The notes beneath the pieces are model-generated. The model ran no database searches, was not told the DNA's origin, and was given only the letters and a program-made list of their open reading frames with translations. Positions 32,104 to 39,280 of a DNA stretch of 64,000 nt are shown here, one piece after another; within the stretch, counting starts at the first letter, position 1; each line of letters opens with the position of its first letter. Origin of the DNA: Elusimicrobiota bacterium (GTDB lineage Bacteria > Elusimicrobiota > Elusimicrobia > UBA1565); NCBI GenBank assembly GCA_016218495.1, contig JACRDU010000009.1, positions 62,001 to 126,000 on the forward strand, written 5' to 3'. Position numbers and translations under genes: made by a program.

Positions 32104-33200
32104 AGGACCCTCCGCATCCGGGCGAAGCCCTCTTCGAGGACTGCCTCCTTTTGGCAGAAGCTGATGCGCAGGAACCCCTCGCCTCCGAAGTCCGCGCCTG
32201 GCATCACGGCCACGCCTCCGGCCAGCAGGGCCTCGGCCAGGGCCGCCGAGTCCTTGAACCGCCGCCCGAGGTGGCGCCGCGCGTCCGCCCAGAGGAAGAA
32301 GGAGCCGGAGGGCTGCTCGAAGCCGAAGAGGGGGAGGGCCAACGCGCAGGCCAGGTCCCGGCGGCGCTCGAATTCGGCGCGGCGCCGTTCGAGCGGGGAG
32401 GCCGGAAGGGCCAGCGCCGCCAGCGCCGCGCGCTGGGCCGGCGTGCAGACATTGCCGGTGAGATGGCTGTGGATGCGGGCGGCGGCCGCGATGAAGTCCT
32501 TGGGGCCGGCCAGCGCTCCCACGCGCAGGCCGGTCATGGACCAGGTCTTGGAGAAGGTGCGCAGTGTGACCGTGCGTTTGGCCGCGGAGGCCGAAAGGGA
32601 GGCCGGTGGGCAGACCGCGACTCCGTCGTAGACGAAGGCGTCGTAGGCTTCGTCGGAAAGGACGGCGAATCCTTTCTCGGCCGCCAGGCGGTCGAGGGCC
32701 TGGAGCGCCGACTTCGGATATACGGCCCCGGAGGGGTTGTTCGGGCTGTTCACGATGACGGCCCGGGTCCGCCGGGTGACGGCACGGGCAACGCGCGCCG
32801 CATCCAAGGGGCCCTCCACGAAGACCGGCTCCGCGCCGGCCAGCCTCACGGCCTCGGGGTAGGTCACCCAGTAGGGCCTGAGGACGATGACCTCGTCGCC
32901 CGGGCCGGCCAGGACCTGCAGGGCCTCGTAGAGGGCCTGCTTGGCGCCGTTGGCGACGAGGGCGTCTTCGCCGTGCATGGCGGCGGCCAGCGCCTTGCGA
33001 AGCTCGGGGAGGCCGGCCGAGGCGGAATAGCGGGTCTCTCCCCGGTCGAGCGCCGCCTTCATGGCGCGCAGGACGGCGGGAGGGGGCGCCAGGTCGGGCT
33101 CGCCGGCCAGCAGGTCGATGACGCCGGGGCGCTTAGCGGCGGCGGAGAGCCTTAGGGTGGCCGACTCGGCGGCTGCGGCCGCCCGCGCGGAGATCTTCAT
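32094..33200 (-). CDS. Class I/II aminotransferase (aspartate/aromatic/prephenate type)
   Basis: 368 residues. LAGEPDLAPPP, GETRYSASAGLPELRKA, VNSPNNPSGAVY, SDEAYDAFVYDG, and FSKTWSMTGLRVGALAGP with the PLP Lys are standard for the aspartate aminotransferase family (I-alpha). Within an operon for Phe and Tyr it most probably transaminates phenylpyruvate, hydroxyphenylpyruvate or prephenate. The start codon lies 68 bases inside the chorismate mutase gene, a long overlap that suggests strong coupling. Confidence 0.9.
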   Translation of the reverse strand: MKISARAAAAAESATLRLSAAAKRPGVIDLLAGEPDLAPPPAVLRAMKAALDRGETRYSASAGLPELRKALAAAMHGEDALVANGAKQALYEALQVLAGPGDEVIVLRPYWVTYPEAVRLAGAEPVFVEGPLDAARVARAVTRRTRAVIVNSPNNPSGAVYPKSALQALDRLAAEKGFAVLSDEAYDAFVYDGVAVCPPASLSASAAKRTVTLRTFSKTWSMTGLRVGALAGPKDFIAAAARIHSHLTGNVCTPAQRAALAALALPASPLERRRAEFERRRDLACALALPLFGFEQPSGSFFLWADARRHLGRRFKDSAALAEALLAGGVAVMPGADFGGEGFLRISFCQKEAVLEEGFARMRRVLCP

Positions 33201-33462
33201 GGTATTGGACTTCCTTGGAGTTCATCACGATGAGGCGGAAGAGGACTTCGACGAACTCCTCGTCGAGGCCGTGGCGCACGCCCCAGGCCTTGACCCTGCC
33301 GAAGAGGGCGCGTTCCCGTACGCGGTCGTAGATGGGCAGGTCCACCGCGCGCTTGACCCTGGCCAAGCGCACCGACAGGGCGCGGCGGCGGGCCAAGAGG
33401 CGCACCAGGGCGTTGTCGACGGCGTCGATGCCGCGGCGAATGGCGGAGAGCTCTCGCTCCAT
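33133..33462 (-). CDS. Chorismate mutase, AroQ type
   Basis: 109 residues. RRGIDAVDNALVRLLARRRALSVRLARVK is the first helix of AroQ enzymes with the active-site Arg, and the later YDRVRERALFGRVKAWG and EFVEVLFRLIVMNSKEVQ complete the three-helix fold. It converts chorismate to prephenate and is the first gene of the Phe/Tyr operon. The last 23 residues, which overlap the aminotransferase gene, go beyond the usual AroQ length and may be dispensable. Confidence 0.88.
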   Translation of the reverse strand: MERELSAIRRGIDAVDNALVRLLARRRALSVRLARVKRAVDLPIYDRVRERALFGRVKAWGVRHGLDEEFVEVLFRLIVMNSKEVQYHEDLRAGGRSRRVGHPKALRRR

Positions 33463-33734
33463 GGGCTGTGATGATACAACGGATGGACCCCTGTCGGCAC
33501 GCCGGAACTCCTGTTAAACTCCGGGCGGGCGATTCTTGGCGGTCCTGGCGGCGACGACGATGTTGACCGCCGGCCTCGTCCTGGCCGATTCGCCGGGCTG
33601 TCCGTCATGATCTACCTGGTCTGGATGCGCTAGGTCCTGCCCGACGACCGGCATGGACCGCCGCTTCGTCCATGCGGAGTCGGTCCTGAAGCTCGCCGGC
33701 CGGCCCCGGGGTCGGCCCGGCGTCCGCCCCCGGG
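33463..33734. other. Intergenic region with possible decayed membrane-protein ORF
   Basis: No intact gene. Between about 33530 and 33635 two short frames encode hydrophobic stretches (one reads like a signal or membrane segment ending SPGCPS, the other ends MIYLVWMR), which may be the remains of a small membrane protein broken by stops or frameshifts. The rest is GC-rich with nothing I recognise. The region separates the aromatic operon from the divergent DUF547 gene, so it should contain the promoter of the former. Confidence 0.3.
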
Positions 33735-33765
33735 TGTAACGGGGCGCGCGGCGGAGGGACTCATC
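33735..33765 (+). promoter_or_regulatory. Putative ECF promoter of the DUF547 gene
   Basis: TGTAAC (33735-33740), 18-base spacer, ACTCATC (33759-33765), and ATG 33770 four bases later. It is an exact match to the shared motif of the proposed ECF regulon and leaves essentially no 5' leader. Confidence 0.7.
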
Positions 33766-33769
33766 TGGG

Positions 33770-34597
33770 ATGAAGACCCAGGCCCTCAAGACCTTCGCTC
33801 TGCTCGTCTGCTTCGCGGCCCCCTCTTGGGCCGCGCCGTTCGACAGGACCTTCGCCCGCTACGACAGCCTCCTAAAGGAGCATGTTTCGAAGGGGCGGGT
33901 CGATTACGCGGCCCTGAAGAAGGCCCCCGGCGGCCTCGACGCTGTCCTGGCCGAACTGGCCGGAGCGGCGCCGGAGGAATACGGCGCGTGGAAGGAACCC
34001 GACCGCATCGCCTTCTGGCTCAACGCCTACAACGCCCAGACCCTGAAGGCGATCGTCGACAACTACCCCATCGAGGCGCGGGGGCTGGCGGCGCTGCGCT
34101 TCCCCAAGAACAGCATCCGGCAGATCCCCGGGGTCTGGGACAAGCGAGGCTTCGTGGTGATGGGACGGACCATGACTTTGGACGGCATCGAACATTCCGT
34201 CCTGCGCAAGGAGTTCAAGGAGCCCCGCGCCCACATGGCCTTGGTCTGCGCCTCCATCGGCTGCCCGCCGCTGCGGGCCGAGGCGTACCGGGGCGACCGT
34301 CTGGAGGCTCAGTTGGAGGACCAGGCCCGGACCTTCCTGTCGGACAAGGCCAAGTTCCGCATCGACCAGGCGGCCGCGCGCGTCGGGCTCTCGCCCATCT
34401 TCAAGTGGTTCGGGGGGGACTTCGTGGGACGCTGGGGCGGGGCGCCGGCCTACGGCACGCGGACTCCGGAGCAGAGCGCCGTCCTGCGCTTCATCTCCGA
34501 GCGCGTAGGCCCCCAGCAAAGGGAATTCCTCGCGGCGGGCGTCTTCACCGTCGAATTCCTCGATTACGACTGGTCGCTCAACGAAAAGGGCCGCTAG
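33770..34597 (+). CDS. Exported DUF547 protein
   Basis: 275 residues. A signal peptide ends ...APSWAAPFD. The mature part matches DUF547: YDSLLKEHVSKGRVDYAAL near the start, FWLNAYNAQTLKAIVDNYP, GRTMTLDGIEHSVLRKEF, HMALVCASIGCPPLRAEAY and a final FLDYDWSLN. The domain has a papain-like look with conserved Cys, His and Asn but its function is unknown. It carries a motif-perfect ECF promoter and is followed by a small zinc-ribbon gene. Confidence 0.88.
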   Translation: MKTQALKTFALLVCFAAPSWAAPFDRTFARYDSLLKEHVSKGRVDYAALKKAPGGLDAVLAELAGAAPEEYGAWKEPDRIAFWLNAYNAQTLKAIVDNYPIEARGLAALRFPKNSIRQIPGVWDKRGFVVMGRTMTLDGIEHSVLRKEFKEPRAHMALVCASIGCPPLRAEAYRGDRLEAQLEDQARTFLSDKAKFRIDQAAARVGLSPIFKWFGGDFVGRWGGAPAYGTRTPEQSAVLRFISERVGPQQREFLAAGVFTVEFLDYDWSLNEKGR

Positions 34598-34605
34598 GAG
34601 GCGTC

Positions 34606-34770
34606 ATGGAAGGGAATGCGCTGGAATGCCGAGCCTGCAACGCCGTCGCCGACGGGCCGTCCTCGGCTTGGCAGCGCTGCCGCAAATGCGGCATCCTATG
34701 GTGTCCGAAATGCGCTCCCGTCGAAGGGCGCTGTTCGAACTGCGTGGGCGGCGAGTTGGGCCCCGCCTAG
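34606..34770 (+). CDS. Small zinc-ribbon protein
   Basis: 54 residues with five CxxC-like elements (CRAC, CRKC, CPKC, CSNC): at least two four-Cys sites, so one or two zinc ions. It starts at ATG 34606 behind TAGGAGG and lies 8 bases after the DUF547 gene, so it is in the same transcript. It has no recognised function; similar mini-ribbons act in protein-protein or nucleic acid contacts. Confidence 0.65.
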   Translation: MEGNALECRACNAVADGPSSAWQRCRKCGILWCPKCAPVEGRCSNCVGGELGPA

Positions 34771-34836
34771 CGGGGCGGAGCCCCGCTGTGCCGGGCTTCG
34801 CGGGGGTTATGAGGATGCCCGGCCTGAGGAGGACGC

Positions 34837-35397
34837 ATGGCGTGGATACGGGTCGTCGAGCCGCAAGAGGCGCGCGGAACGCTCAAGGACGTCTACGAAC
34901 AGACCGCCGGCAAGCGCGGGAAGCTGGCCGCCATCCATAAGATACACAGCCTGCATCCGGAGAGCCTGAGCGCGCACATGGGGCTGTACATGACCCTGAT
35001 GTTCGGGCGCTCGCCGCTCTCGCGGCGCGAACGCGAGGCGCTCGGGGTGGCGGTCTCGCGCGCCAACGGCTGCGCCTACTGCGTGGCCCACCACAGCGAC
35101 GCCCTGCGCCGTTACGAGAAGGACGAGGCCGTCCTGGCCGCCGTCCAGAACGGCGCCTGGGAGCGGCTCAACGCGCGGGAGGCGGCCTTGTGCCGCTACG
35201 GCGACAAGCTGACCCGGCGTCCCGCGGAGTGCTCGCAGGCCGACGTGAAGGCCTTGCACGAGGCCGGCTTCGGGGACGCCGAGGTGCTCGACGCGGCCCA
35301 GATAACCGGCTACTTCAACTTCGTGAACCGCCTGGTATTGGGCTTGGGCGTAGCGCTGGAGGACGCGGCGGGCCGGCAGGGCTACAAATATGACTGA
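34837..35397 (+). CDS. AhpD-like carboxymuconolactone decarboxylase family protein (peroxidase-related)
   Basis: 186 residues. The AhpD motif, CAYCVAHH with the preceding Asn-Gly (about residue 84-91), is flanked by helices as in 'uncharacterised peroxidase-related' proteins; the two cysteines and His form the redox centre for thiol-dependent peroxide removal. ATG 34837 follows GAGGAGG. It lies 66 bases after the zinc-ribbon gene and could be the third gene of the ECF-controlled transcript. Confidence 0.87.
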   Translation: MAWIRVVEPQEARGTLKDVYEQTAGKRGKLAAIHKIHSLHPESLSAHMGLYMTLMFGRSPLSRREREALGVAVSRANGCAYCVAHHSDALRRYEKDEAVLAAVQNGAWERLNAREAALCRYGDKLTRRPAECSQADVKALHEAGFGDAEVLDAAQITGYFNFVNRLVLGLGVALEDAAGRQGYKYD

Positions 35398-35411
35398 GGC
35401 TACCCGAAGGA

Positions 35412-35444
35412 ATGGTCGACCTTGGATCCGCAGGAGTCGACCAT
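35412..35444. repeat. Hairpin with 9-bp perfect arms
   Basis: ATGGTCGAC (35412-35420) and GTCGACCAT (35436-35444) around a 15-base loop. There is no T-run, so a terminator is doubtful; it may be an operator, a recombination site or a processing signal between the AhpD-like gene and the ATPase gene. Confidence 0.4.
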
Positions 35445-35517
35445 GACAGAGGATACCTGGGAGGGGGTGAAGATGCGTCCCCCCCACCCTTAAAATAGCG
35501 CATTAAAGTTGTTTGGC

Positions 35518-35546
35518 TTGACTAAATAACAATTACATGTTATTTA
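35518..35546 (+). promoter_or_regulatory. Promoter with palindromic operator before the DUF4143 gene
   Basis: TTGACT (35518-35523), 17-base spacer, TATTTA (35541-35546), TGTGAT, ATG 35553. An inverted repeat AAATAAC-N8-GTTATTT (35524-35545) covers the whole spacer, so a repressor bound there would block RNA polymerase. The region is far more AT-rich than the rest, and the spacing predicts a leaderless mRNA. Confidence 0.65.
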
Positions 35547-35552
35547 TGTGAT

Positions 35553-36701
35553 ATGCTTTTTCAACGCTCCATCGACCTCTCCGGCCTGAAGCGTTCCGCC
35601 TTCTTGTTCGGCCCCCGCATGACGGGAAAGACCTCGCTGTTGCGGGAGCTGAATGCCGGCCTCCGCCTCGACCTCATGGACCCGGAACTGGAACTCCGGC
35701 TCAAGCGCTCGCCGGGGCTCTTCTGGGAGCAGCTCTCTGCCCTGGCGCCAAGGTCCCTGGTCGTGGTCGACGAGGTCCAGCGCGTCCCCGCCCTGCTCGA
35801 CTATGTCCAAAAGGGCATTGAGGAGAAAGGGCTGCTCTTCGTCCTCTCCGGCTCCAGCGCGCGCAAGCTCAAGCGCGGCGGGGCGAACCTCTTGGGCGGC
35901 CGGGCGAAGGACCTGAAGCTGCACCCCTTGACCCGGGGGGAGTTGGGAGGCCGCTTCGACGCCGGGACCGCCTGCCGGTTCGGGACGCTCCCCGGGGTGG
36001 CCCGGTTCCTGGCGCAAGGGGATGAAGGCGAGGCCCGCTCCGTCCTGCGCTCCTACGCCACGACCTACGTCAAAGAAGAGATCCAGGCCGAGGCCCTGAC
36101 GCGCAATATCGGGGCCTTCCAGCGCTTCCTCGAGGTCGCCGTCCAAGGCAACGCCCAGGTGCTGGAATTCGCGAACATCTCCCGAGAGTGTGCTGTGCCT
36201 TCAAGCACCGTGAAGGAATACTACTCCATCGTCGAGGACACGCTCTTGGGGGGCTTCCTGTGGCCGTGGGACCGCAGCGAGAGGAAGAAGGCCCGGCCGA
36301 AGTTCTACTTCTTCGATTGCGGCGTGGTGCGCGCGCTCCAGAACCGTCTGAACGACCCGCCCACGCCGGCCGAGCTGGGCTTCCTGTTCGAGACCTGGTT
36401 CGTGGGGGAGCTCCGTCGCCTGCGCGACTACGCCGAGAAAGACCATGAGTTCTCCTTCTGGCGCGAGGGCGGCCACGAGGTCGACCTCCTGGTCACGGGC
36501 GGGCGCGGGCCGCTCCTCGCCATCGAGCTCAAGACCGGGAACGCCCCCGTTCCGGTCCATTCACTGCGGGCGTTCAAGGCGCGCTTCCCCAAGGTTCCGC
36601 TGGTCGTGGCGTCCCTGGGCGACCGGGTTCCCCGCCGGCTCGCGGCCGGGGTCGACCTGCTGCCGTGGGCGCAGGCCCTGGAGCGCGTCCAGGGGCTGTA
36701 G
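35553..36701 (+). CDS. AAA ATPase with DUF4143 domain
   Basis: 382 residues. A P-loop FGPRMTGKTSLL (about residue 18) and Walker B LVVVDEVQRVPALLD lead the AAA_14 domain, followed by SGSSARKLKRGGANLLGGRA (sensor region) and the DUF4143 domain with a nuclease-like DLLVTGGRGPLLAIELKTG near residue 310. The Asp...Glu-x-Lys pattern there resembles PD-(D/E)xK nucleases. Such proteins are common, often patchily spread, and of unknown role. AT-rich flank and isolated promoter suggest gain by transfer. Confidence 0.88.
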   Translation: MLFQRSIDLSGLKRSAFLFGPRMTGKTSLLRELNAGLRLDLMDPELELRLKRSPGLFWEQLSALAPRSLVVVDEVQRVPALLDYVQKGIEEKGLLFVLSGSSARKLKRGGANLLGGRAKDLKLHPLTRGELGGRFDAGTACRFGTLPGVARFLAQGDEGEARSVLRSYATTYVKEEIQAEALTRNIGAFQRFLEVAVQGNAQVLEFANISRECAVPSSTVKEYYSIVEDTLLGGFLWPWDRSERKKARPKFYFFDCGVVRALQNRLNDPPTPAELGFLFETWFVGELRRLRDYAEKDHEFSFWREGGHEVDLLVTGGRGPLLAIELKTGNAPVPVHSLRAFKARFPKVPLVVASLGDRVPRRLAAGVDLLPWAQALERVQGL

Positions 36702-36746
36702 GCGGCCGGGCCGGCGGGGGTCGCTGCTCCCCCGCCGGCGAAGTCC

Positions 36747-37085
36747 TCAGCCCGCGGCCTTCGGCGCGGAGCCGATGCGGTGCAGGTTCGGGTCGTCGGG
36801 CGCCGGACCCGAGCCGTCCGGGAACGCCACGGCCGAGACGATGCCCTCGGCCGGGATGAAGAGGTGGGCGTGGCAGACGGCTTGCCCCCGCGAGTCGAGG
36901 ACCTTGGGGCCGTCGGCCGGGCAGACGCCGAAGGCGGGCGCGTCCAACCACAGCCCGGAGCGCTCCACGCCGTGCACCGCGCCCAGGAGGGGAGAACCGC
37001 CGACCCCGAGCGGACGCAGGCGCTCTACCAGCGCGTCGGCCAGCACGAGGATGACCTGTCTGCCTTTGAGCTCGTAGTCGAACAT
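36747..37085 (-). CDS. Small conserved-looking protein, unknown, behind ECF-type promoter
   Basis: 112 residues from ATG 37085, with GGAGG upstream. It has no signal peptide or membrane segment, and two Cys residues (FGVCPAD, AVCHAHLF). The fold looks like a small mixed alpha/beta domain: FDYELKGRQVILVLADALVERL at the start, then LLGAVHGVERSGLWLD. Its promoter matches the shared ECF motif exactly, so it is probably a stress-response protein. No family recognised. Confidence 0.6.
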   Translation of the reverse strand: MFDYELKGRQVILVLADALVERLRPLGVGGSPLLGAVHGVERSGLWLDAPAFGVCPADGPKVLDSRGQAVCHAHLFIPAEGIVSAVAFPDGSGPAPDDPNLHRIGSAPKAAG

Positions 37086-37102
37086 GAAGCCTCCGCCGCG
37101 AT

Positions 37103-37133
37103 GATGAGTCCTTTGAAGGCTTGAAGCGTTACA
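37103..37133 (-). promoter_or_regulatory. Putative ECF promoter of the 36747-37085 gene
   Basis: On the minus strand TGTAAC (37133-37128), 18-base spacer, ACTCATC (37109-37103), then 17 bases to ATG 37085. The -35 box forms half of a GTTAC-N6-GTAAC palindrome (37128-37143), as in the divergent pair at 39223-39238, but on the + side no ACTCATC follows. Confidence 0.7.
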
Positions 37134-37171
37134 CCCCCGTAACGATCGCCGCCGGGGATGGACGCCACACT

Positions 37172-38089
37172 CTACCCGGCCGGGCCGTAGCGCCGTTCGA
37201 AGAGGAGGCCCTTGTGCGGCTCCCCGTCGAGCTCTGCGTAGGGGCGGCTCAGGAAGTTGAGCGGGGCGCCCTTCTGCCTGGGAGAGAGTTCGAGCTCCCT
37301 GCCGGTGCTGACCATGACCCGGTCGGGGTCGAGGCGCCCGAAGTAGAAGTCGCGCCGCCCCGGGTCCTTCCAGGCCTCGGAGATGTCGACGGGCACCCAG
37401 CCGGCGGCGCCGGCGTGGAACTCCGCCCAGCAATGGTAGCCGCCGCCCAGGCTGCCGCTGGCCGCCGCGGGCAGGGAATAGCCCATCCGGAAGCGCGCGG
37501 GCAGGCCCGCCGCGTGGGCCAGGGCCATGAAGAGGGCGTGGAAATCGGTGCAGTTTCCCTTGCCGACCCGGCAGGCGCGGGCCGAGTCGCCCTCGCCCCA
37601 GCCTTCGGCCGACTTGTCGTAGGCCATGCGGGCCAGGACCGCCCGGTAGAGCGCGCGGCCCTTGGCCAGAGGGTCCTCCAGCCCCAAGGTGGCCCTCTGC
37701 GCGATGTCGCGGACCTCGGCGTCGACGACCTCCCTGCCCCTGGGCCGACGGTCGCGCTCGGCGGCTGGGCCCGGCAGGGGGGCCTCCAGGGAACGGCGCG
37801 TGACCCGGTAGCGCACGGACACGGCCGCGTCCCCGGCGGCGCCGGCGCGGCCCTCGAAAAAGAAGGTCTCGTTGCCGAATTCGGCGTCCCGGGTCACGCG
37901 GTGGGACCAGGGCGCCTTGACCTCGAGGAGGTCGACGGTCTGCCCCGCGTCGGAAGGGGGCTTGGGCAGCCACAGACGGACCCGGGTGCCGGCCTTCTCG
38001 ACCGGCACCCGGACCGTCTCGGTGACCTCGACCGTGCGCGAAGGGGCGGCGGTGGCGGCCCCCACGAGCAGGGCGAGGAGCAGGGTCAT
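37172..38089 (-). CDS. Exported transglutaminase-like protein
   Basis: 305 residues with a short signal peptide (MTLLLALLVGAATAAP). The catalytic triad of transglutaminase-like cysteine proteases can be read as Cys in GNCTDFHALFMAL, His in YHCWAEFH and Asp in VPVDISEAW, in the right order and spacing. The N-terminal 130 residues form a beta-rich domain as in many bacterial members. The start overlaps the stop of the repeat protein gene (ATGA), so the two are coupled and likely work together in the periplasm. Confidence 0.82.
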   Translation of the reverse strand: MTLLLALLVGAATAAPSRTVEVTETVRVPVEKAGTRVRLWLPKPPSDAGQTVDLLEVKAPWSHRVTRDAEFGNETFFFEGRAGAAGDAAVSVRYRVTRRSLEAPLPGPAAERDRRPRGREVVDAEVRDIAQRATLGLEDPLAKGRALYRAVLARMAYDKSAEGWGEGDSARACRVGKGNCTDFHALFMALAHAAGLPARFRMGYSLPAAASGSLGGGYHCWAEFHAGAAGWVPVDISEAWKDPGRRDFYFGRLDPDRVMVSTGRELELSPRQKGAPLNFLSRPYAELDGEPHKGLLFERRYGPAG

Positions 38090-38592
38090 TGCGCCGGGAC
38101 CCGCTCGTTCTTGTCGTTGTAGGTGTAGCGCGCCTGGCCGTTCACCTTGTGGATGATGGCCGGCTCGACCTTCCATTCCGCCCCGTCCTTGGAGGCGTAG
38201 AAGTCCAGGTCGAGCTTGTCCTTGGAGTCCAGGCTCTTGAAGTCGGCGCAGGCGAAGAAGCGCTTCTCTCCGAGGTGGACGACGCGCTTCTTGTGCACGC
38301 CGAGGAGCTTGAGGCTCCAGTCCTTCCCGAGCTTCTCGTCATGGACCTTGAGGCCGTCCGGGGACTTCGCTACGTAGTCCTCCACGGCCTTGGTGTACTC
38401 CTTGGTCATCTGCTTGGTCCAGTGCTTGGACCCGACCGGGTGCTCGTGCCCGGCGGGGTGCTCCTTGCCCTGGGGGTGCTCCGCTCCCGCGGCGGGATGC
38501 TCCTTCCCGGCGGGATGCTCTTTCCCGGCCGGATGCTCCCCGGCCCGGGCGGCGGCGGCGAACAGCGCTACGGCGAGGACGGCGTATTTCAT
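38086..38592 (-). CDS. Exported protein with Glu-His-Pro-Ala-Gly-Lys repeats
   Basis: 168 residues. The signal peptide (MKYAVLAVALFAAAARA) is followed directly by six units of the type EHPAGK / EHPAAGA / EHPQGK / EHPAGH / EHPVGS (residues about 19-55), rich in His and able to bind metals such as Zn, Cu or Ni. The rest (about 56-168) is a charged domain ending in a Tyr/Asn/Lys-rich segment; no family recognised. Adjacent Lys and Glu residues could even be transglutaminase-like substrates. It lies between the AhpD-like gene and the transglutaminase-like gene and is probably on the ECF-driven transcript. Confidence 0.7.
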   Translation of the reverse strand: MKYAVLAVALFAAAARAGEHPAGKEHPAGKEHPAAGAEHPQGKEHPAGHEHPVGSKHWTKQMTKEYTKAVEDYVAKSPDGLKVHDEKLGKDWSLKLLGVHKKRVVHLGEKRFFACADFKSLDSKDKLDLDFYASKDGAEWKVEPAIIHKVNGQARYTYNDKNERVPAQ

Positions 38593-38627
38593 CGTGGTGT
38601 CTCCTTGCGGTGCGGCGGCGGACATTA

Positions 38628-39176
38628 TCACAAATCGGCGCGCGCCGGAATCTCCAGCTCGGCGCCGAGGTTCTTGCCGATGCGCTGGATGAAGCCCCCG
38701 GCCGCGGCCACGAAGGCCAACTCCGCGACTTCCTTGACAGAGAAGTGCTTCTTGAGCGAGTCGATGGCCGCGTCCGAGGCGGCCACCTGTTTGGTGGTCT
38801 CGTAGGCGAAGCGCACCACGGCGCGCTCGGCCTCGGTGAGGAGGGGGGACTGGAAGCCTTCGGGCCCCAGGGCGGCGATCTGGCCGTCGCCCAGGCCCGT
38901 CTGCTTGGCTATCGGCACATGGTGGCCCTGGCAGTAGGCGCAGCCGTTGGCCCGGGCCACGGTCAAGTAGGCGACCTCGCGGATGCGGGGCGTCAGGGAA
39001 AGCCCCTTGAAGTAGGCGTCGAGGACGGCGCCCAGGGCCCGGGTGGCCGGACCGCTGTGGCCCAGGAGCTTGACGACGTTGGGGACCATCCCGAAGCCTG
39101 CTTTGAGGCTTTTGTAGACGGCCGTAGCTTCGGCGGACTCCAACCCTTCGTGGGCGTATGGTATCTTTGGCATCAT
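38628..39176 (-). CDS. AhpD-like carboxymuconolactone decarboxylase family protein (second)
   Basis: 182 residues with the AhpD motif CAYCQGHH after Asn-Gly (about residue 78-85) and preceding helix AYLTVARA. It resembles alkylhydroperoxidase-like proteins that remove peroxides via the two Cys residues. It is divergent from the ECF sigma gene and has a promoter that mirrors the one of the sigma gene, a layout well known for CMD genes and ECF41 sigma factors, although this sigma factor is not of that type. The start follows AAGGAG. Confidence 0.88.
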   Translation of the reverse strand: MMPKIPYAHEGLESAEATAVYKSLKAGFGMVPNVVKLLGHSGPATRALGAVLDAYFKGLSLTPRIREVAYLTVARANGCAYCQGHHVPIAKQTGLGDGQIAALGPEGFQSPLLTEAERAVVRFAYETTKQVAASDAAIDSLKKHFSVKEVAELAFVAAAGGFIQRIGKNLGAELEIPARADL

Positions 39177-39197
39177 CGTCTCCTTGCGGCGGTGTAG

Positions 39198-39228
39198 GAT
39201 GAGTCCTTCCAGAAGGCGAGGTGTTACA
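39198..39228 (-). promoter_or_regulatory. Putative ECF promoter of the AhpD-like operon
   Basis: On the minus strand TGTAAC (39228-39223), 18-base spacer, ACTCATC (39204-39198), ATG 39176 after 21 bases. It is back to back with the promoter of the ECF gene: GTTAC-N6-GTAAC supplies the -35 box to each side. Confidence 0.75.
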
Positions 39229-39232
39229 TGGG

Positions 39233-39263
39233 CGTAACGAATCGGCGTTCAACGGCACTCATC
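39233..39263 (+). promoter_or_regulatory. Putative autoregulated promoter of the second ECF sigma gene
   Basis: CGTAAC (39233-39238), 18-base spacer, ACTCATC (39257-39263), ATG 39281 after 17 bases. Same motif and spacing as at five other genes; its place before the sigma gene itself is what ties the motif to this sigma factor. Confidence 0.75.
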
Positions 39264-39280
39264 CCCATGCGGGGACCCCG

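Noticed and set aside
38450-38545. Short tandem GC repeats as a possible DNA satellite
   Set aside because: They encode the EHPAGK repeats of an exported protein in frame after a signal peptide.
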